The notes beneath the pieces were generated by a model that was not told where the DNA came from, searched no databases, and saw nothing but the letters and a program-made list of their open reading frames with translations. The translations under genes and the position numbers were made by a program. From Myxococcota bacterium (GTDB taxonomy: Bacteria; Myxococcota_A; UBA796; JAFGLY01), in the NCBI GenBank assembly GCA_024276675.1, contig JAJRWT010000032.1:124001-188000 (forward strand): DNA of 64,000 nt, read 5' to 3'. Positions 26,601-35,577 of this stretch are shown here, piece by piece. Numbering within the stretch: the stretch's first letter is position 1; each line of letters begins with the position of its first letter.

Positions 26601-27425
26601 GTGCTTACGGTCCTTCCATACTTCAGAGTTCCGGTTTTTGACCTGGGCCCCATCCCGGTCGACCCCTGGGCCACACTGGTATGCATCGGTTTCATTCTCG
26701 GGATGGAGGTTTCGCGGGCCAGGGGGATCCGCCTGGGCCTGGATGTTCGGGATGTTGTGGACGGCAGTGTCTTTACCGTCGCCATGGGTTTCATCGTCGG
26801 GCACCTCGTCCACGTCCTGGGATACCACCCCGACTACATCTCCGAAAAGGGCCCGGTGGTTCTTCTACAGGTCTGGGGCGGCTTCTCCAGCATCGGCGGT
26901 TTCCTGGGAGCGGTGCTGGGTATGGTGTTGTTCTACAAGCTCCTTCGCCCACGCCCCTTCTGGCTGCATGCCGACACCATCATGTACGGTTTCCCCTTCG
27001 GGTGGTTTTTCGGGCGCCTGGGCTGTGCCAGCGTACATGACCACATCGGACAGCCCAGCGACTTTCTGCTGGCCTTGGACTTTCCGGATCTTGGGGCCAG
27101 GCACGACCTGGGCCTGTATGAAGCGATGTGCCTCATTCCCATCATGGCCGCGTTCTTCATCCTTGGCAGAAAAGTACGCAAACCCGGCTTCTTCACCGTA
27201 CTCTGGTGTTTCACCTACGCACCCGCCAGGTTCCTGCTGGACTTTCTGCGCAGCACCGATCTGGCCAGCTCCGACCTGCGCTACCTCGCTCTGACACCAG
27301 CCCAGTACGGCTGCCTGGTCATGATTCTGGCAGGTGTCCTGTTGGTATACTGGCGGCACCGATTCCAGGACTGGCAACCACAGGATGACGGCGCGCCAGG
27401 AAAGGCGGTCAGGACAGAACCATGA
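26601..27425 (+). CDS. Divergent prolipoprotein diacylglyceryl transferase (Lgt) family paralogue
   Basis: 274 residues, GTG start, about seven membrane helices. Lgt moves diacylglycerol from phosphatidylglycerol to the lipobox Cys. The fold pattern is clear (FDLGPIPVDPWATLVCIGFILG, GGFSSIGGFLGAVLG, FGWFFGRLGCASVHDHIG, LLDFLRSTDL), with the conserved GR of the signature (Arg143 in E. coli) and a later Arg. The catalytic His of the S-F-H-G-G motif is replaced by Ile, and the G-N-F-I-N-G-E segment is C-A-S-V-H-D-H-I-G. An RHDLGLYE motif follows. This looks like a distinct subfamily, so activity on lipoproteins is uncertain. It overlaps the next gene by 4 bases. Confidence 0.75.
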   Translation: MLTVLPYFRVPVFDLGPIPVDPWATLVCIGFILGMEVSRARGIRLGLDVRDVVDGSVFTVAMGFIVGHLVHVLGYHPDYISEKGPVVLLQVWGGFSSIGGFLGAVLGMVLFYKLLRPRPFWLHADTIMYGFPFGWFFGRLGCASVHDHIGQPSDFLLALDFPDLGARHDLGLYEAMCLIPIMAAFFILGRKVRKPGFFTVLWCFTYAPARFLLDFLRSTDLASSDLRYLALTPAQYGCLVMILAGVLLVYWRHRFQDWQPQDDGAPGKAVRTEP

Positions 27426-29146
27426 GCAAACTCTGCACATCCGCCACCAACATACCCTCCGGGCGTTCTCTACCGATGTCCAGCAAGCGCCGGGCCTTGC
27501 TCCTGAGCCTGGCACCATTGCTGGCAGCCCTGTGCATTTCGTTTTTCCTGTACAAGGGCCAATCTGCGGAACTGCCCCCTGGCCCGGAGCCGATGGCCCG
27601 CTCTTCTCCCGTGGGCATCGACGCTTCTGCGCAACCTGCCGACACACGATATGGCATCGGAGCCGAGCCAGGCACCGCATCCGGGCTGGATGCAGCCCAG
27701 CAGATCTACCGCCTGGCCGTCGGTTCCCCGGACACACACGATCCGCATATCCAGCCGCTGCTTGGAGTCATATCCGGGCCAGCCCCATCCCATGCATCCA
27801 CTGGACCCGACCTGAGCGCCCAGCTCCGCGACATCGGCGTAACCGCCATTCGCAATCAGGACTATTTCGACGACCGCCTGGACCTGGAACAGATCTTCTT
27901 TTGTGGCGGCACCTCCTACCCATCCTGGGAGGGATGCAGCCCCCATGATGACCGTAGCTACTTCTGGGATCTCAGCGACGAGCAGTTCCAAAACATCCTT
28001 GATGGAGGCTTACGACCCTTCCTGCGCCTTGGGGGGGAAGTGCAGAACGCCGTCAGGCGCCATGATTTCAAGGGGCCACAGAACAGCATCCAGGAAGAAA
28101 ACTGGATCGAGGCTGCTGTCCGCGTCGTAGAGCGCTACAAGTACTGGAACGGCCAAAAAGCCCTGGAGTACGTTGACATTTGGACAGAGTGGCCTGCCAG
28201 GAACTTCTGGGACAGGGGCAACTTCGAGTTCATCTCCTTCTGGGCCAGAGCCTACCAGAAGATCAAGGCGGCTCACCCTGACCTGAAGGTGGGAGGGCCG
28301 GGTTTCGTAGCTGGTACGACAGTCAAGTTGATCATGGGCCGCGGCTTGAAAGCCCAGGCGTTTCTTCGCTATCTCTACCAGAACGGCATCCGCCCCGACT
28401 GGATCGGTTGGCACTTGTTCTCCAACAAACCCCTGGCTTTCCTGGATGCCGCCAGGGCCTACCAGGATCTCCTGGACGGCCGGGGCCGCTTCTCCAACGT
28501 GGAATGGGCGGGCACGGGCTTCTTCAGCGATGTCTCGCAGATCGTGGACGCCTACGGGAACGCGATCCAGGCGAGCAATGGCGGGCAGGGCCGACCGACA
28601 TTGTTACCCCAGGAACGCATCGACAGCATCATGAACGGTGCGGAAGGAGCCGCGGTACTAACCGCTTCGTGGATAGCAATGCAGCACAGCGGCATCGTCG
28701 GAGCCTACTACTATCGCGCCGGTGACACCGGACTCGACGCCAGGGGGAGACGCTCCGTCCAGCAGGGCGCACCGGGGTTGTTCTATTCTGACCCCCAGGG
28801 CAGCCCCAAGCCGAAGGCCCACGCATTTCGGCTCTGGTCCGTAATGGTAAACGACTACCCAGCGAAACTGGTGGTGGAACCACATCAGGAGAATGGTGCA
28901 GGAGGCGAGCTGTGGGTGTTGGCGGGGCAGTCCCGGGACTCCTGGACGGCAGTGCTGGTGGCCAACGTGGGGTCGTCGACCATGACCTGGATTCCAACCT
29001 TGGGGGGGAAACCCGTGGATGACCCGAATCGCCTGGAATTCTACCAGGTTGACCAGGACCATGATGGCAGAGCAGCCCTGCGGCTGGATGGCCCGGGGAT
29101 CCACACGCCGCCATCCACCGTACAGCTCGTGGTGATTCATCCCTGA
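27422..29146 (+). CDS. GH39-like TIM-barrel secreted protein
   Basis: 574 residues. An N-terminal membrane segment (ALLLSLAPLLAALCISFFLYKG) suggests a signal anchor, and the rest is periplasmic or extracellular. Seen: barrel motifs like those of glycoside hydrolase family 39 (xylosidase/iduronidase type): LRPFLRLGGEV, VDIWTEWPARNFW with a Glu where the acid/base normally sits, KVGGPGF, DWIGWHLFSN, and VEWAGTGFF with a possible nucleophile Glu. The C-terminal ~110 residues form a beta domain (GELWVLAGQSRDSWTAVLVANVGSS). Family 39 normally has N-E-P at the acid/base; here it is T-E-W, so activity is inferred only. It starts inside the lgt-like stop region (ATGA overlap). Confidence 0.65.
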   Translation: MSKLCTSATNIPSGRSLPMSSKRRALLLSLAPLLAALCISFFLYKGQSAELPPGPEPMARSSPVGIDASAQPADTRYGIGAEPGTASGLDAAQQIYRLAVGSPDTHDPHIQPLLGVISGPAPSHASTGPDLSAQLRDIGVTAIRNQDYFDDRLDLEQIFFCGGTSYPSWEGCSPHDDRSYFWDLSDEQFQNILDGGLRPFLRLGGEVQNAVRRHDFKGPQNSIQEENWIEAAVRVVERYKYWNGQKALEYVDIWTEWPARNFWDRGNFEFISFWARAYQKIKAAHPDLKVGGPGFVAGTTVKLIMGRGLKAQAFLRYLYQNGIRPDWIGWHLFSNKPLAFLDAARAYQDLLDGRGRFSNVEWAGTGFFSDVSQIVDAYGNAIQASNGGQGRPTLLPQERIDSIMNGAEGAAVLTASWIAMQHSGIVGAYYYRAGDTGLDARGRRSVQQGAPGLFYSDPQGSPKPKAHAFRLWSVMVNDYPAKLVVEPHQENGAGGELWVLAGQSRDSWTAVLVANVGSSTMTWIPTLGGKPVDDPNRLEFYQVDQDHDGRAALRLDGPGIHTPPSTVQLVVIHP

Positions 29147-29176
29147 ACGCGTGTTGGACCAGAGGTCGGCTGGATC

Positions 29177-29204
29177 TCGACAGATGAGACACGATGGATA
29201 TAAT
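29177..29204 (+). promoter_or_regulatory. Promoter of the PRC-barrel gene
   Basis: TCGACA (29177-29182, 5 of 6 to consensus) and a perfect TATAAT (29199-29204) with 16-base spacing. The predicted start site near 29211 leaves a leader of about 50 bases before ATG 29265. Confidence 0.55.
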
Positions 29205-29264
29205 CACCCACAAAGCCTGACCGTGATACGGCGGTAACAGTTGAAGCAGCAGAATGGAGTCAGC

Positions 29265-29837
29265 ATGAACCGCTACGAGGAAACTCGCGGGAAACCCGTT
29301 GTATCCAGGGCCGAAGGAGCCATCGTCGGCAAGTTCGATGACTTCCAGTTCGCCCTGAAGGGCTGGAAAATCTTCGGCTATCGTCTTCGCTCCACGAGCA
29401 TGTTCGGAAAGGCAGGCGGTATCAGCGCCGATGAACTCGACCAGGTGGGCACGGACGTCGTATTCATCGGCTCCAGGGATCAGGTGGAATGGTCCGGGGG
29501 CGGCAGGAACAGTGAAGACGGAAGAGCGTGGGCCAGCAGGTACCTGGGCACCAAGATCATCTCCCGCGACGGTACGTCGCTTGGCGAAGTAGAGGATCTC
29601 CTCTTCGACCCGGGAGAACGCAGAGTCGCTGCCGTCGTCCTCACCGGAGAACGCGTGGTGGAACTCGGTCACCACATCCACACCGGTGCTGCTGCCGTGG
29701 TCCTGGAAGACGCCTCGGCTGCCATGCCTCTCGTACAGGAAGAAGACGAGGAAGCCCCCACCGATTGGTGGTCTCGTGTTCGGGAAACCTGGTCCGGCAA
29801 AGTAAAGGAAGAGCGGGATGAACCCGAATCCGGGTGA
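29265..29837 (+). CDS. PRC-barrel domain protein
   Basis: 190 residues from ATG 29265, which has a GGAG Shine-Dalgarno. Residues ~1-75 and ~90-155 each resemble a PRC-barrel half (VSRAEGAIVGKFDDFQFALKGWKIFGYRLR and LGTKIISRDGTSLGEVEDLLFDPGERRVAAVVLTGE). The second is a clear match to the family motif G-x-x-V-x-x-x-G-x-x-x-G-x-v-x-d-l. Such domains occur in RimM and in membrane-linked stress proteins. The acidic C-terminus (QEEDEEAPTDWWSRVRETW) may bind a partner. No signal peptide. It has its own promoter, so it is probably monocistronic. Confidence 0.75.
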   Translation: MNRYEETRGKPVVSRAEGAIVGKFDDFQFALKGWKIFGYRLRSTSMFGKAGGISADELDQVGTDVVFIGSRDQVEWSGGGRNSEDGRAWASRYLGTKIISRDGTSLGEVEDLLFDPGERRVAAVVLTGERVVELGHHIHTGAAAVVLEDASAAMPLVQEEDEEAPTDWWSRVRETWSGKVKEERDEPESG

Positions 29838-29931
29838 ACCCGGTACTGCAACGGGTCGCCCAGGCTGCTGGTCCCGCTCCCGGTGGGAACTCCAGGGAAC
29901 TGGAACCTGAAAACCGGGGTGCCAGGTGGAT

Positions 29932-30531
29932 TCAGGAGCTTGTACCCGGGGCTGCGGACTCAGTAGCCCCCGGCGGAAGGGGAGCAACAACCCTTAGGGG
30001 GGCCGTTTCTATGGTAGAGAGGATATCCACGGGAGAAGCCAGCGCACCTGGACCGCTGTCACCACAAGCAAGGCGTTTTTCCACAGGTTCTACCGTCCTG
30101 TAACGCCCCATGGCCCCCAACCAGGACATGTTGCGTTGGACTACGGGATGCAGCCACATGTTGGTGTTCATGGCCGGCGCAAGGATCACGGGGATCCCGT
30201 CCGGTACTGCCATCAGTACAGTAGAGACCACGTCATCGGCAATTCCACAGGCCAGCTTGCCAAGGATGTTGGCCGTGGCGGGAACAACCGCCACCACCTG
30301 GGGCCACTGGGCCCAGGCCACGTGATCCACGGCTCCCTGTTCGGGTCCCTGGAAGATGTCCAGGAGCACCGGATAGCCTGCCAGGGCCTCGAAAGTGACG
30401 GGCGCGACGAAGCGCGTGGCGTTGCGGGTCATGACGACCCGCAGCTCATGTCCGGACTTGATGGCCAGGCTGGTGAGTTCACAGGCCTTGTACGCGGCGA
30501 TGCCGCCAGAAACAGCCAGCAGGATCCTCAT
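29932..30531 (-). CDS. coaC: Phosphopantothenoylcysteine decarboxylase, stand-alone
   Basis: 199 residues of the HFCD flavoprotein family. It decarboxylates 4'-phosphopantothenoylcysteine to 4'-phosphopantetheine in coenzyme A synthesis, using FMN. Seen: ILLAVSGGIAAYKACEL, the VDHVAWA His70, PATANILGKLACGIADD, the substrate-recognition APAMNTNMW (Asn122) and the reductive ACGDSGPGAL cysteine (Cys156). In most bacteria this domain is fused to CoaB; here the frame stops after the CoaC domain, so the ligase must be encoded elsewhere. The start has a GGAGG site. It is convergent with the PRC-barrel gene. Confidence 0.88.
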   Translation of the reverse strand: MRILLAVSGGIAAYKACELTSLAIKSGHELRVVMTRNATRFVAPVTFEALAGYPVLLDIFQGPEQGAVDHVAWAQWPQVVAVVPATANILGKLACGIADDVVSTVLMAVPDGIPVILAPAMNTNMWLHPVVQRNMSWLGAMGRYRTVEPVEKRLACGDSGPGALASPVDILSTIETAPLRVVAPLPPGATESAAPGTSS

Positions 30532-30759
30532 GGCCCTCCAGACCTCCGATCCAGGGTTGATGGAGTCAGGTCACACGAGACCGCGGAGAGACCCGCGTGT
30601 GGTTGGCCCGCGCCTGTCCCAAGGATACGACATAAAGACAGCAGGCGCCACCGGCCAGCAGGCCCCGACACCAGAAAAACAGGTGGGCGAGAGCTGCCAC
30701 CAGTATCTTAGAATTACCTTGAAAGCTCCCCTCCGGTCCTGAAAAGGGAAACCCGGCCC

Positions 30760-31719
30760 ATGAAAGACTTCTCTCGACAACGCACAATCCTTGCACTTGG
30801 AACGAAAATCAATGTACTGGAGAGCACATCGGCTCTTTCAGACGACAACGACAGGCCGATCCTGGTGTTGCTTCACGGCTGGTTGTCCAGCAGTCGTATC
30901 TGGCGACGTATCTTCCGTTCCTTGTCCAGACAGGCAAGGGTCCTGGCTCCAGACCTCCCTGGCTTCGGCAGATCCCAGGCACTCTACGGCTCATACGAGC
31001 TTGCCTCACTGGTAGCGATGTTGACGGCCATATTGGACCAGCTCATGGTCAAGAGAGTGACAATTATTGGGCACGGCCTCGGGGGGGCGATGGCCATTGG
31101 CATGGCCCTGAAGCATCCCGCCCGAGTGGAATCCTTGCTGCTGGTTTCTCCATGTGTGGGACTCAACCCCCTGGCGGGCACCAGTACTCGTTTTCTTGCC
31201 CTATCCGCGCTGGGCAGGCTTCGCTTCCGCCACATGCTGGGCTTCGAAGCAACCAGAAACCTGCTGCTCAAGCATTTCTACCACGACCCCGAGGCCGTGC
31301 AAGACTCCATCGTCAGGGACCTGCTGAGGGATCTTCAGCGGCCTGGACACCGCGGTGCCGCATGGAAGGCACTGGGTACCCATCTCAACCCCGGCCTCCA
31401 GGGGAAGCTGTCGGCGATCTCCTGCCCCACCACAATCGTCTGGGGGGCCAATGACCGGATGAATCCCCTGGATGCAGCACGGGAGTTGACAAATGAACTC
31501 ACCAGCGCCCGTTTCAGGCTGGTTCCAAATGCTGGCCACATGCTGGTGGAAACCCGTCCTCGCTCATTTGCCCATCATCTGGCTGGAGCGCTGGGCCTCG
31601 ACCTTGAACTCGGGGACGTTCCCGACTGGCATCCGGGCCCTCCGGTGGGGACGCCCATCGTCAATAGTCAACTATACTTGGCGGATCTTCCTGCAGGGAC
31701 GAGGTCAGAAAGAGCGTGA
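30760..31719 (+). CDS. Alpha/beta-hydrolase-fold protein lacking the nucleophile
   Basis: 319 residues. Classical fold motifs: PILVLLHGWLSSSRIWR (oxyanion HG), LAPDLPGFGRS, and the nucleophile elbow IIGHGLGG. At the elbow the expected Ser is Gly106 (codon GGC at 31075-31077). The acid (WGANDRMNP) and the base (PNAGHMLVETRP) appear intact. With Gly at the nucleophile, ordinary serine-hydrolase chemistry is not expected. It could be a non-catalytic relative, a variant, or a sequencing change of one base (AGC to GGC). Its last ~59 bases overlap the 3' end of the convergent lipoprotein hydrolase gene. Confidence 0.75.
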   Translation: MKDFSRQRTILALGTKINVLESTSALSDDNDRPILVLLHGWLSSSRIWRRIFRSLSRQARVLAPDLPGFGRSQALYGSYELASLVAMLTAILDQLMVKRVTIIGHGLGGAMAIGMALKHPARVESLLLVSPCVGLNPLAGTSTRFLALSALGRLRFRHMLGFEATRNLLLKHFYHDPEAVQDSIVRDLLRDLQRPGHRGAAWKALGTHLNPGLQGKLSAISCPTTIVWGANDRMNPLDAARELTNELTSARFRLVPNAGHMLVETRPRSFAHHLAGALGLDLELGDVPDWHPGPPVGTPIVNSQLYLADLPAGTRSERA

Positions 31720-33637
31720 ACGACATGGCCACACTGCTGTCATAGAACACGGCGTAGTGCCCCTGGTCGGCAACCTGCATCAGGCCGGCAGTGACAGGCT
31801 GGCCGTCGAAACCCGTGGACTCCCCTGATGTGGGCAGGTCCAGGCTTCCAAGAGACATCAGGACACTGGCTTCACACTCGTTTACTACGGGTTCGACCAC
31901 CGGCACGTGCCCGGCCGCAGCCATGGCCTCGGTGGTGGCGGATGGAGTGTACTCGTCCAGGAGCCCCTCGGAGAGGAGCAGATACGCGGCAGCCGTTTGC
32001 CACGGAGGTTCTTTTCGAAACCACCACGGAGAGTAGTTGATGGGATCGGTCACATCGGTGAGCCACTGCATCAGACCCACCACCGGGTGAAGTTCGTCCA
32101 GCACTTCGTCATCGGAGCAACCCAGCGTGGTCTCCAGGAGCGCTGCGATGTCGAAGGGTTCCTTTCGCTGGATGATGGTGGTGGCGATCCCGCCGCCGGC
32201 TCCCGACAAGGCCACGCCCCTGAAGATATCGCCAACGAAGGGTGCGGCCATGGCGCCCACCAGCCCCCCCTGGGAATGGCCGAAGAAGGCGATCCGGTCC
32301 GGGTCCAGCAGCACCTCTCCGTGTTCCTCAGTGTCGAAGGACGCCTGCTGCCGGGAAAACATGGTGGCCAGAAAGATCTCGTCCAGGGAGCCCTGACGAA
32401 TGGTGGACCTGGCGGAATCCGGGTTGAAGTAGTTGAAGGTGTGATACTCGGGGTCGGTATCTTCTGTTGCACGAACTCCATGTAGAGGCTGATCGATTCC
32501 CAGACCGGCAACCCCCTGGATGGCCATCAGGTTGGCCGGTTCCAGGCCATAGCCCTCGTCCGCGAAGGTGACGTAATCTCCTCCCGTACCATGGCTGTAC
32601 AGAAAAACCGGCCATCCGCCCTGGGGCTGCTGAGATCCGGTAGGGACCGAAAGCGCGAAACGGATGTACTCCCATTCGTAGACGGCGGGTCCCCCATTGT
32701 AGTTCCTGTAGAAACCTCCTCCCTGGTCGTTGTATGGGCGCTCTCCCTCCTGGAACAGGGGAACGTAGAACCAACCCTCGTACAGGTCATAGCTGGAAAA
32801 GGACTGGAGAAGCGAGAGACTCTGATCCGGAGTGGGAATGGCCAGATCATTCCTGATGTAGGAAGCGTACTCCGCCAGTTCGCCCACCGGATCCTGGGTG
32901 GTAAAGATGGCGGCGGCTACCACGGTGGACAGGTCCACGGCCAGGTATTCCAGAGTTTCCTTCAACGGGAGGTAACGGGAATAGTCCGGATCATCTTCCT
33001 GCCAGTGTTCCTCCATGCTTCCGTCCGAGCGGGCCAGCGGCTCCCTCAGCACCAACGCATAGGTGGTGGAGGGACGTAGCGGAAATCCGGCCACGGGCGC
33101 CACCGCCAGCAGATGGGCTGGCTGGTATTCTGTTTCTTCTTCCTGGAAGTCCCACTGCACCGGGATCAACCCACCGCGTTGCGGGCTGCCGTTGTCCACA
33201 TCCACCAGGAGCAGGGTGCTGGAGATCCTGGTGGATTCCTGGGAATCTGGCAGAAGGCTCGTGTCCAAGGCTCCGTCGAAACGAATGAAGACAGGCGAGT
33301 TGTTACCAAAACCCTTCTGGCTCTCTGCCAGCGCCAGGTAGGTATCGAGAAGCTCCACGTCTTCTCTGTGGGGAAAGCCCCCCATGTCGGGATAGCCATC
33401 GAAGGTTCGAGAGTCGTCGGGCCATGGTGAGTCGAAAAAACCGTCACCCGAAAGAAGCGGCAGGGGAGCATCCGTGAGCACTTCCGAACAAGCGGCCATG
33501 TTGATGGCGATGCAAAGGAGGCCGATGTTCAAACAATATGCAGCCGGGCAGCACCCGGCCCGCCCGAGAAGAGACCAACACGATCCTGCGCCACGGGCCC
33601 CGGCTCTGTGCCAGCCGAAGTATGGTTGCCGGATCAT
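31661..33637 (-). CDS. Secreted alpha/beta-hydrolase lipoprotein
   Basis: 658 residues from ATG 33637, which has an AAGGAGG Shine-Dalgarno about 7 bases upstream. The N-terminus carries a hydrophobic segment (AYCLNIGLLCIAINMAA-C) ending in a lipobox. The body contains an N-terminal beta domain rich in Pro and Asp (SSTLLLVDVDNGSPQRGG, FIRFDGALDTS) and a C-terminal alpha/beta-hydrolase domain with VFLYSHGTGGD, the nucleophile elbow FFGHSQGG and a later DQGHYAVFY His. This matches large Myxococcota-type lipoproteins annotated as hydrolases; the substrate is unknown. It is divergent from alr and convergent with the preceding protein. Confidence 0.75.
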   Translation of the reverse strand: MIRQPYFGWHRAGARGAGSCWSLLGRAGCCPAAYCLNIGLLCIAINMAACSEVLTDAPLPLLSGDGFFDSPWPDDSRTFDGYPDMGGFPHREDVELLDTYLALAESQKGFGNNSPVFIRFDGALDTSLLPDSQESTRISSTLLLVDVDNGSPQRGGLIPVQWDFQEEETEYQPAHLLAVAPVAGFPLRPSTTYALVLREPLARSDGSMEEHWQEDDPDYSRYLPLKETLEYLAVDLSTVVAAAIFTTQDPVGELAEYASYIRNDLAIPTPDQSLSLLQSFSSYDLYEGWFYVPLFQEGERPYNDQGGGFYRNYNGGPAVYEWEYIRFALSVPTGSQQPQGGWPVFLYSHGTGGDYVTFADEGYGLEPANLMAIQGVAGLGIDQPLHGVRATEDTDPEYHTFNYFNPDSARSTIRQGSLDEIFLATMFSRQQASFDTEEHGEVLLDPDRIAFFGHSQGGLVGAMAAPFVGDIFRGVALSGAGGGIATTIIQRKEPFDIAALLETTLGCSDDEVLDELHPVVGLMQWLTDVTDPINYSPWWFRKEPPWQTAAAYLLLSEGLLDEYTPSATTEAMAAAGHVPVVEPVVNECEASVLMSLGSLDLPTSGESTGFDGQPVTAGLMQVADQGHYAVFYDSSVAMSFTLFLTSSLQEDPPSIVDY

Positions 33638-33651
33638 TTTCTCCTCCTTGT

Positions 33652-33868
33652 GGGTTTCCGTCCCCGGATGGCCGAGCGAACAGGAACGAGTTGCTTTCGA
33701 GCCAGGAGTGTCCGCGCCATCAACAAGACGCCTGGAGCAGTACAGTAGCACATATTCCTCCCGGCGGTTCCAAGTGCCGCGAAATGCCCCAACACCGGCG
33801 CATGGAAACAGAGGCTACCGCCCTGGGGCGCCCCTGGCGAAACGGAGTTATTTTTCAGGGACCCTCGT
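33652..33868. repeat. Dispersed palindromic element, copy 2
   Basis: The left arm contains GGAACGAG followed by TTGCTTTCGAGCCAGG, nearly identical to the left arm of the copy at 62766-62930. The right arm contains GCGCCCCTGGCGAAAC, matching the inverted form. The spacer is longer and more diverged than in other copies. It occupies most of the divergent intergenic region between the lipoprotein hydrolase and alr. Confidence 0.5.
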
Positions 33869-33919
33869 CGACCTGCATGAGCGGAACACAGGAAGGCCGC
33901 GATTCACCGTGAGTGCACC

Positions 33920-35113
33920 ATGAGTGTTGCCCATATCCGCCCCACCGTTGCAACCATCGATCTCTCAGCCCTCGTATGGAACCTGGCTGTAATCAGGAGC
34001 CTGGTCGGGAACGAAACAGGAATTCTGACTGCGGTAAAGGGGGATGCCTACGGACATGGTGCAACACAGGTGGCCCTGGCCCTGCAAGAAGCTGGCTGTG
34101 ATTGGTTCGGTGTCGCCCTCGTGGAAGAAGGCATAAGATTGAGAGACAGCGGTATCCATACACCCATTCTCTGCCTGGGCGGAGTGGGTCCCGCCGGAGC
34201 AGCCGAGGCAATACGTCACCGACTTACACCCGTAATATACGATCTCACCGATGCCGAACGCCTAGAGCGAGCCGCGGCTGCCCGCCACGAACCCTATGGT
34301 GTTCACCTGAAAGTGGACACCGGCATGGGTCGCCTGGGCGTTCCCATGCACCAGTGGGAATCTTTCCTGGACCGTTTCGCCGGTCTCCGCTGGCTCCGCA
34401 TGGACGGTCTATGCAGCCACCTGGCCATGGCCGATGAGTCGGAGGTGTCGTTCACGGTGGAGCAGGGCCGTCGCTTTGTGGAAGCTCTGAAAGCGGCACG
34501 TTCCAGAGGTCTACGACCATCGGTGCTGCACATCGCCAACTCGGCAGGCCTGCTCCTGCACCCGCGGTTGAGGTTCGACCTGGTACGGCCTGGGATAATG
34601 ATCTACGGGATCCCAGTGGTTCCCCGCTCCGACTCCCTCCAACTGCCATTGCAGCCGGTGATGTCGGTAACCACGCGGGTCTTGCACGTGAAAAATGTCC
34701 CCATGGGTGCCGGGCTCTCCTACAATCGAACATTCGTGACCAAGCGCCCATCCAGAATTGCCACCCTTCCCGTCGGCTATGCAGACGGATACCCCCGGGC
34801 ACTCTCCAACCGAGCCCAGGTCCTCATCCACGGTTGCAGGGCTCCGGTGCGAGGAACGATTTACATGGACCTCACTCTTGTGGATGTCACGGATATCACG
34901 AGCCCCGTGAGCCCCGGTGATGAAGTGGTCTTGTTGGGCAGCCAGGGGTCCGACCTGATCTCGGCCAGGGAACTGGCGTGTCATGCCGGGACCATACCCT
35001 ATGAAATCCTCTGTGGGTTCTCCGAAAGGGTACCCAGAACCCACTTGCAACCTTCCAGAACCAGGACATTGGACGAATCCACAACTGAGGTTCAGGAAGT
35101 CCGCGATTCATGA
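33920..35113 (+). CDS. alr: Alanine racemase
   Basis: 397 residues. PLP enzyme making D-alanine for peptidoglycan. Seen: the PLP-lysine motif AVKGDAYGHG (Lys40), where the usual Ala or Ser after Lys is Gly; HLKVDTGMGRLG; CSHLAMADE; IANSAGLL; the second-base Tyr268 in GAGLSYNR; and LPVGYADGYPR and MDLTLVDVT in the C-terminal beta domain. Full length for the family. A GC-rich inverted repeat with a short T-tract lies just after the stop (about 35121-35137). The divergent neighbour is a lipoprotein hydrolase. Confidence 0.92.
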   Translation: MSVAHIRPTVATIDLSALVWNLAVIRSLVGNETGILTAVKGDAYGHGATQVALALQEAGCDWFGVALVEEGIRLRDSGIHTPILCLGGVGPAGAAEAIRHRLTPVIYDLTDAERLERAAAARHEPYGVHLKVDTGMGRLGVPMHQWESFLDRFAGLRWLRMDGLCSHLAMADESEVSFTVEQGRRFVEALKAARSRGLRPSVLHIANSAGLLLHPRLRFDLVRPGIMIYGIPVVPRSDSLQLPLQPVMSVTTRVLHVKNVPMGAGLSYNRTFVTKRPSRIATLPVGYADGYPRALSNRAQVLIHGCRAPVRGTIYMDLTLVDVTDITSPVSPGDEVVLLGSQGSDLISARELACHAGTIPYEILCGFSERVPRTHLQPSRTRTLDESTTEVQEVRDS

Positions 35114-35577
35114 CGACACTCCACCCGCCGGGCGGGTTTCCCCTGGAAATCCGTGACGAAGGCACCGTTTCAGGACCGAGATGTGGATCTGTCCCACGGA
35201 TGTTCCTTGGAGGATCCGGATGAAAACCGGCTGGCCCGTGTTGCGGCTCGCTATATTCGATAGCACAATGGACGGGCAGGTTTGGCGTTGCCCTTTCTGC
35301 AGCACAGATGATAACAAGTCCCATCAGGCAGGGGCCCACCGGGCTACATTCACATGAAGCCAACAAACAGCATGTGCAAGCTGGCAGAGGGAACATGTGC
35401 GCCAATTGGCCGGGCGCTGCAAGCACCCCTCGAAGAACCATGATTCGGAGTAGCAGTCAGGCCCTTCAACGAAGCGGACAAGAGGAAACTACATAGAAAA
35501 GCGTTGCCAACCGGGCGCTCCACCGAGCTCAGCAACCTGCTGGCGAACACCCACGGTACAGGGAGTAGGACCACAAG
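35114..35577. other. 464-base intergenic leader upstream of the giant TPR gene
   Basis: It begins with a CCCGCCGGGCGGG-type hairpin followed by TTTCCCC, a possible weak terminator for alr. A 29-codon open frame at 35268-35357 with a CPFC motif is too short and lacks a ribosome site. The 3' end holds the GGGAGTAGGA Shine-Dalgarno of the TPR gene. I see no tRNA, palindromic-element copy or clear promoter. Confidence 0.45.

Noticed and set aside
30760..33637. Reading the 59-base overlap of the convergent hydrolase genes as a mis-called end.
   Set aside because: Both frames remain plausible to their stops, and short convergent overlaps are common in compact genomes.
35268..35357. 29-codon ORF with a CPFC motif in the leader of the TPR gene.
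   Set aside because: No ribosome binding site, very short, and only one CxxC pair.
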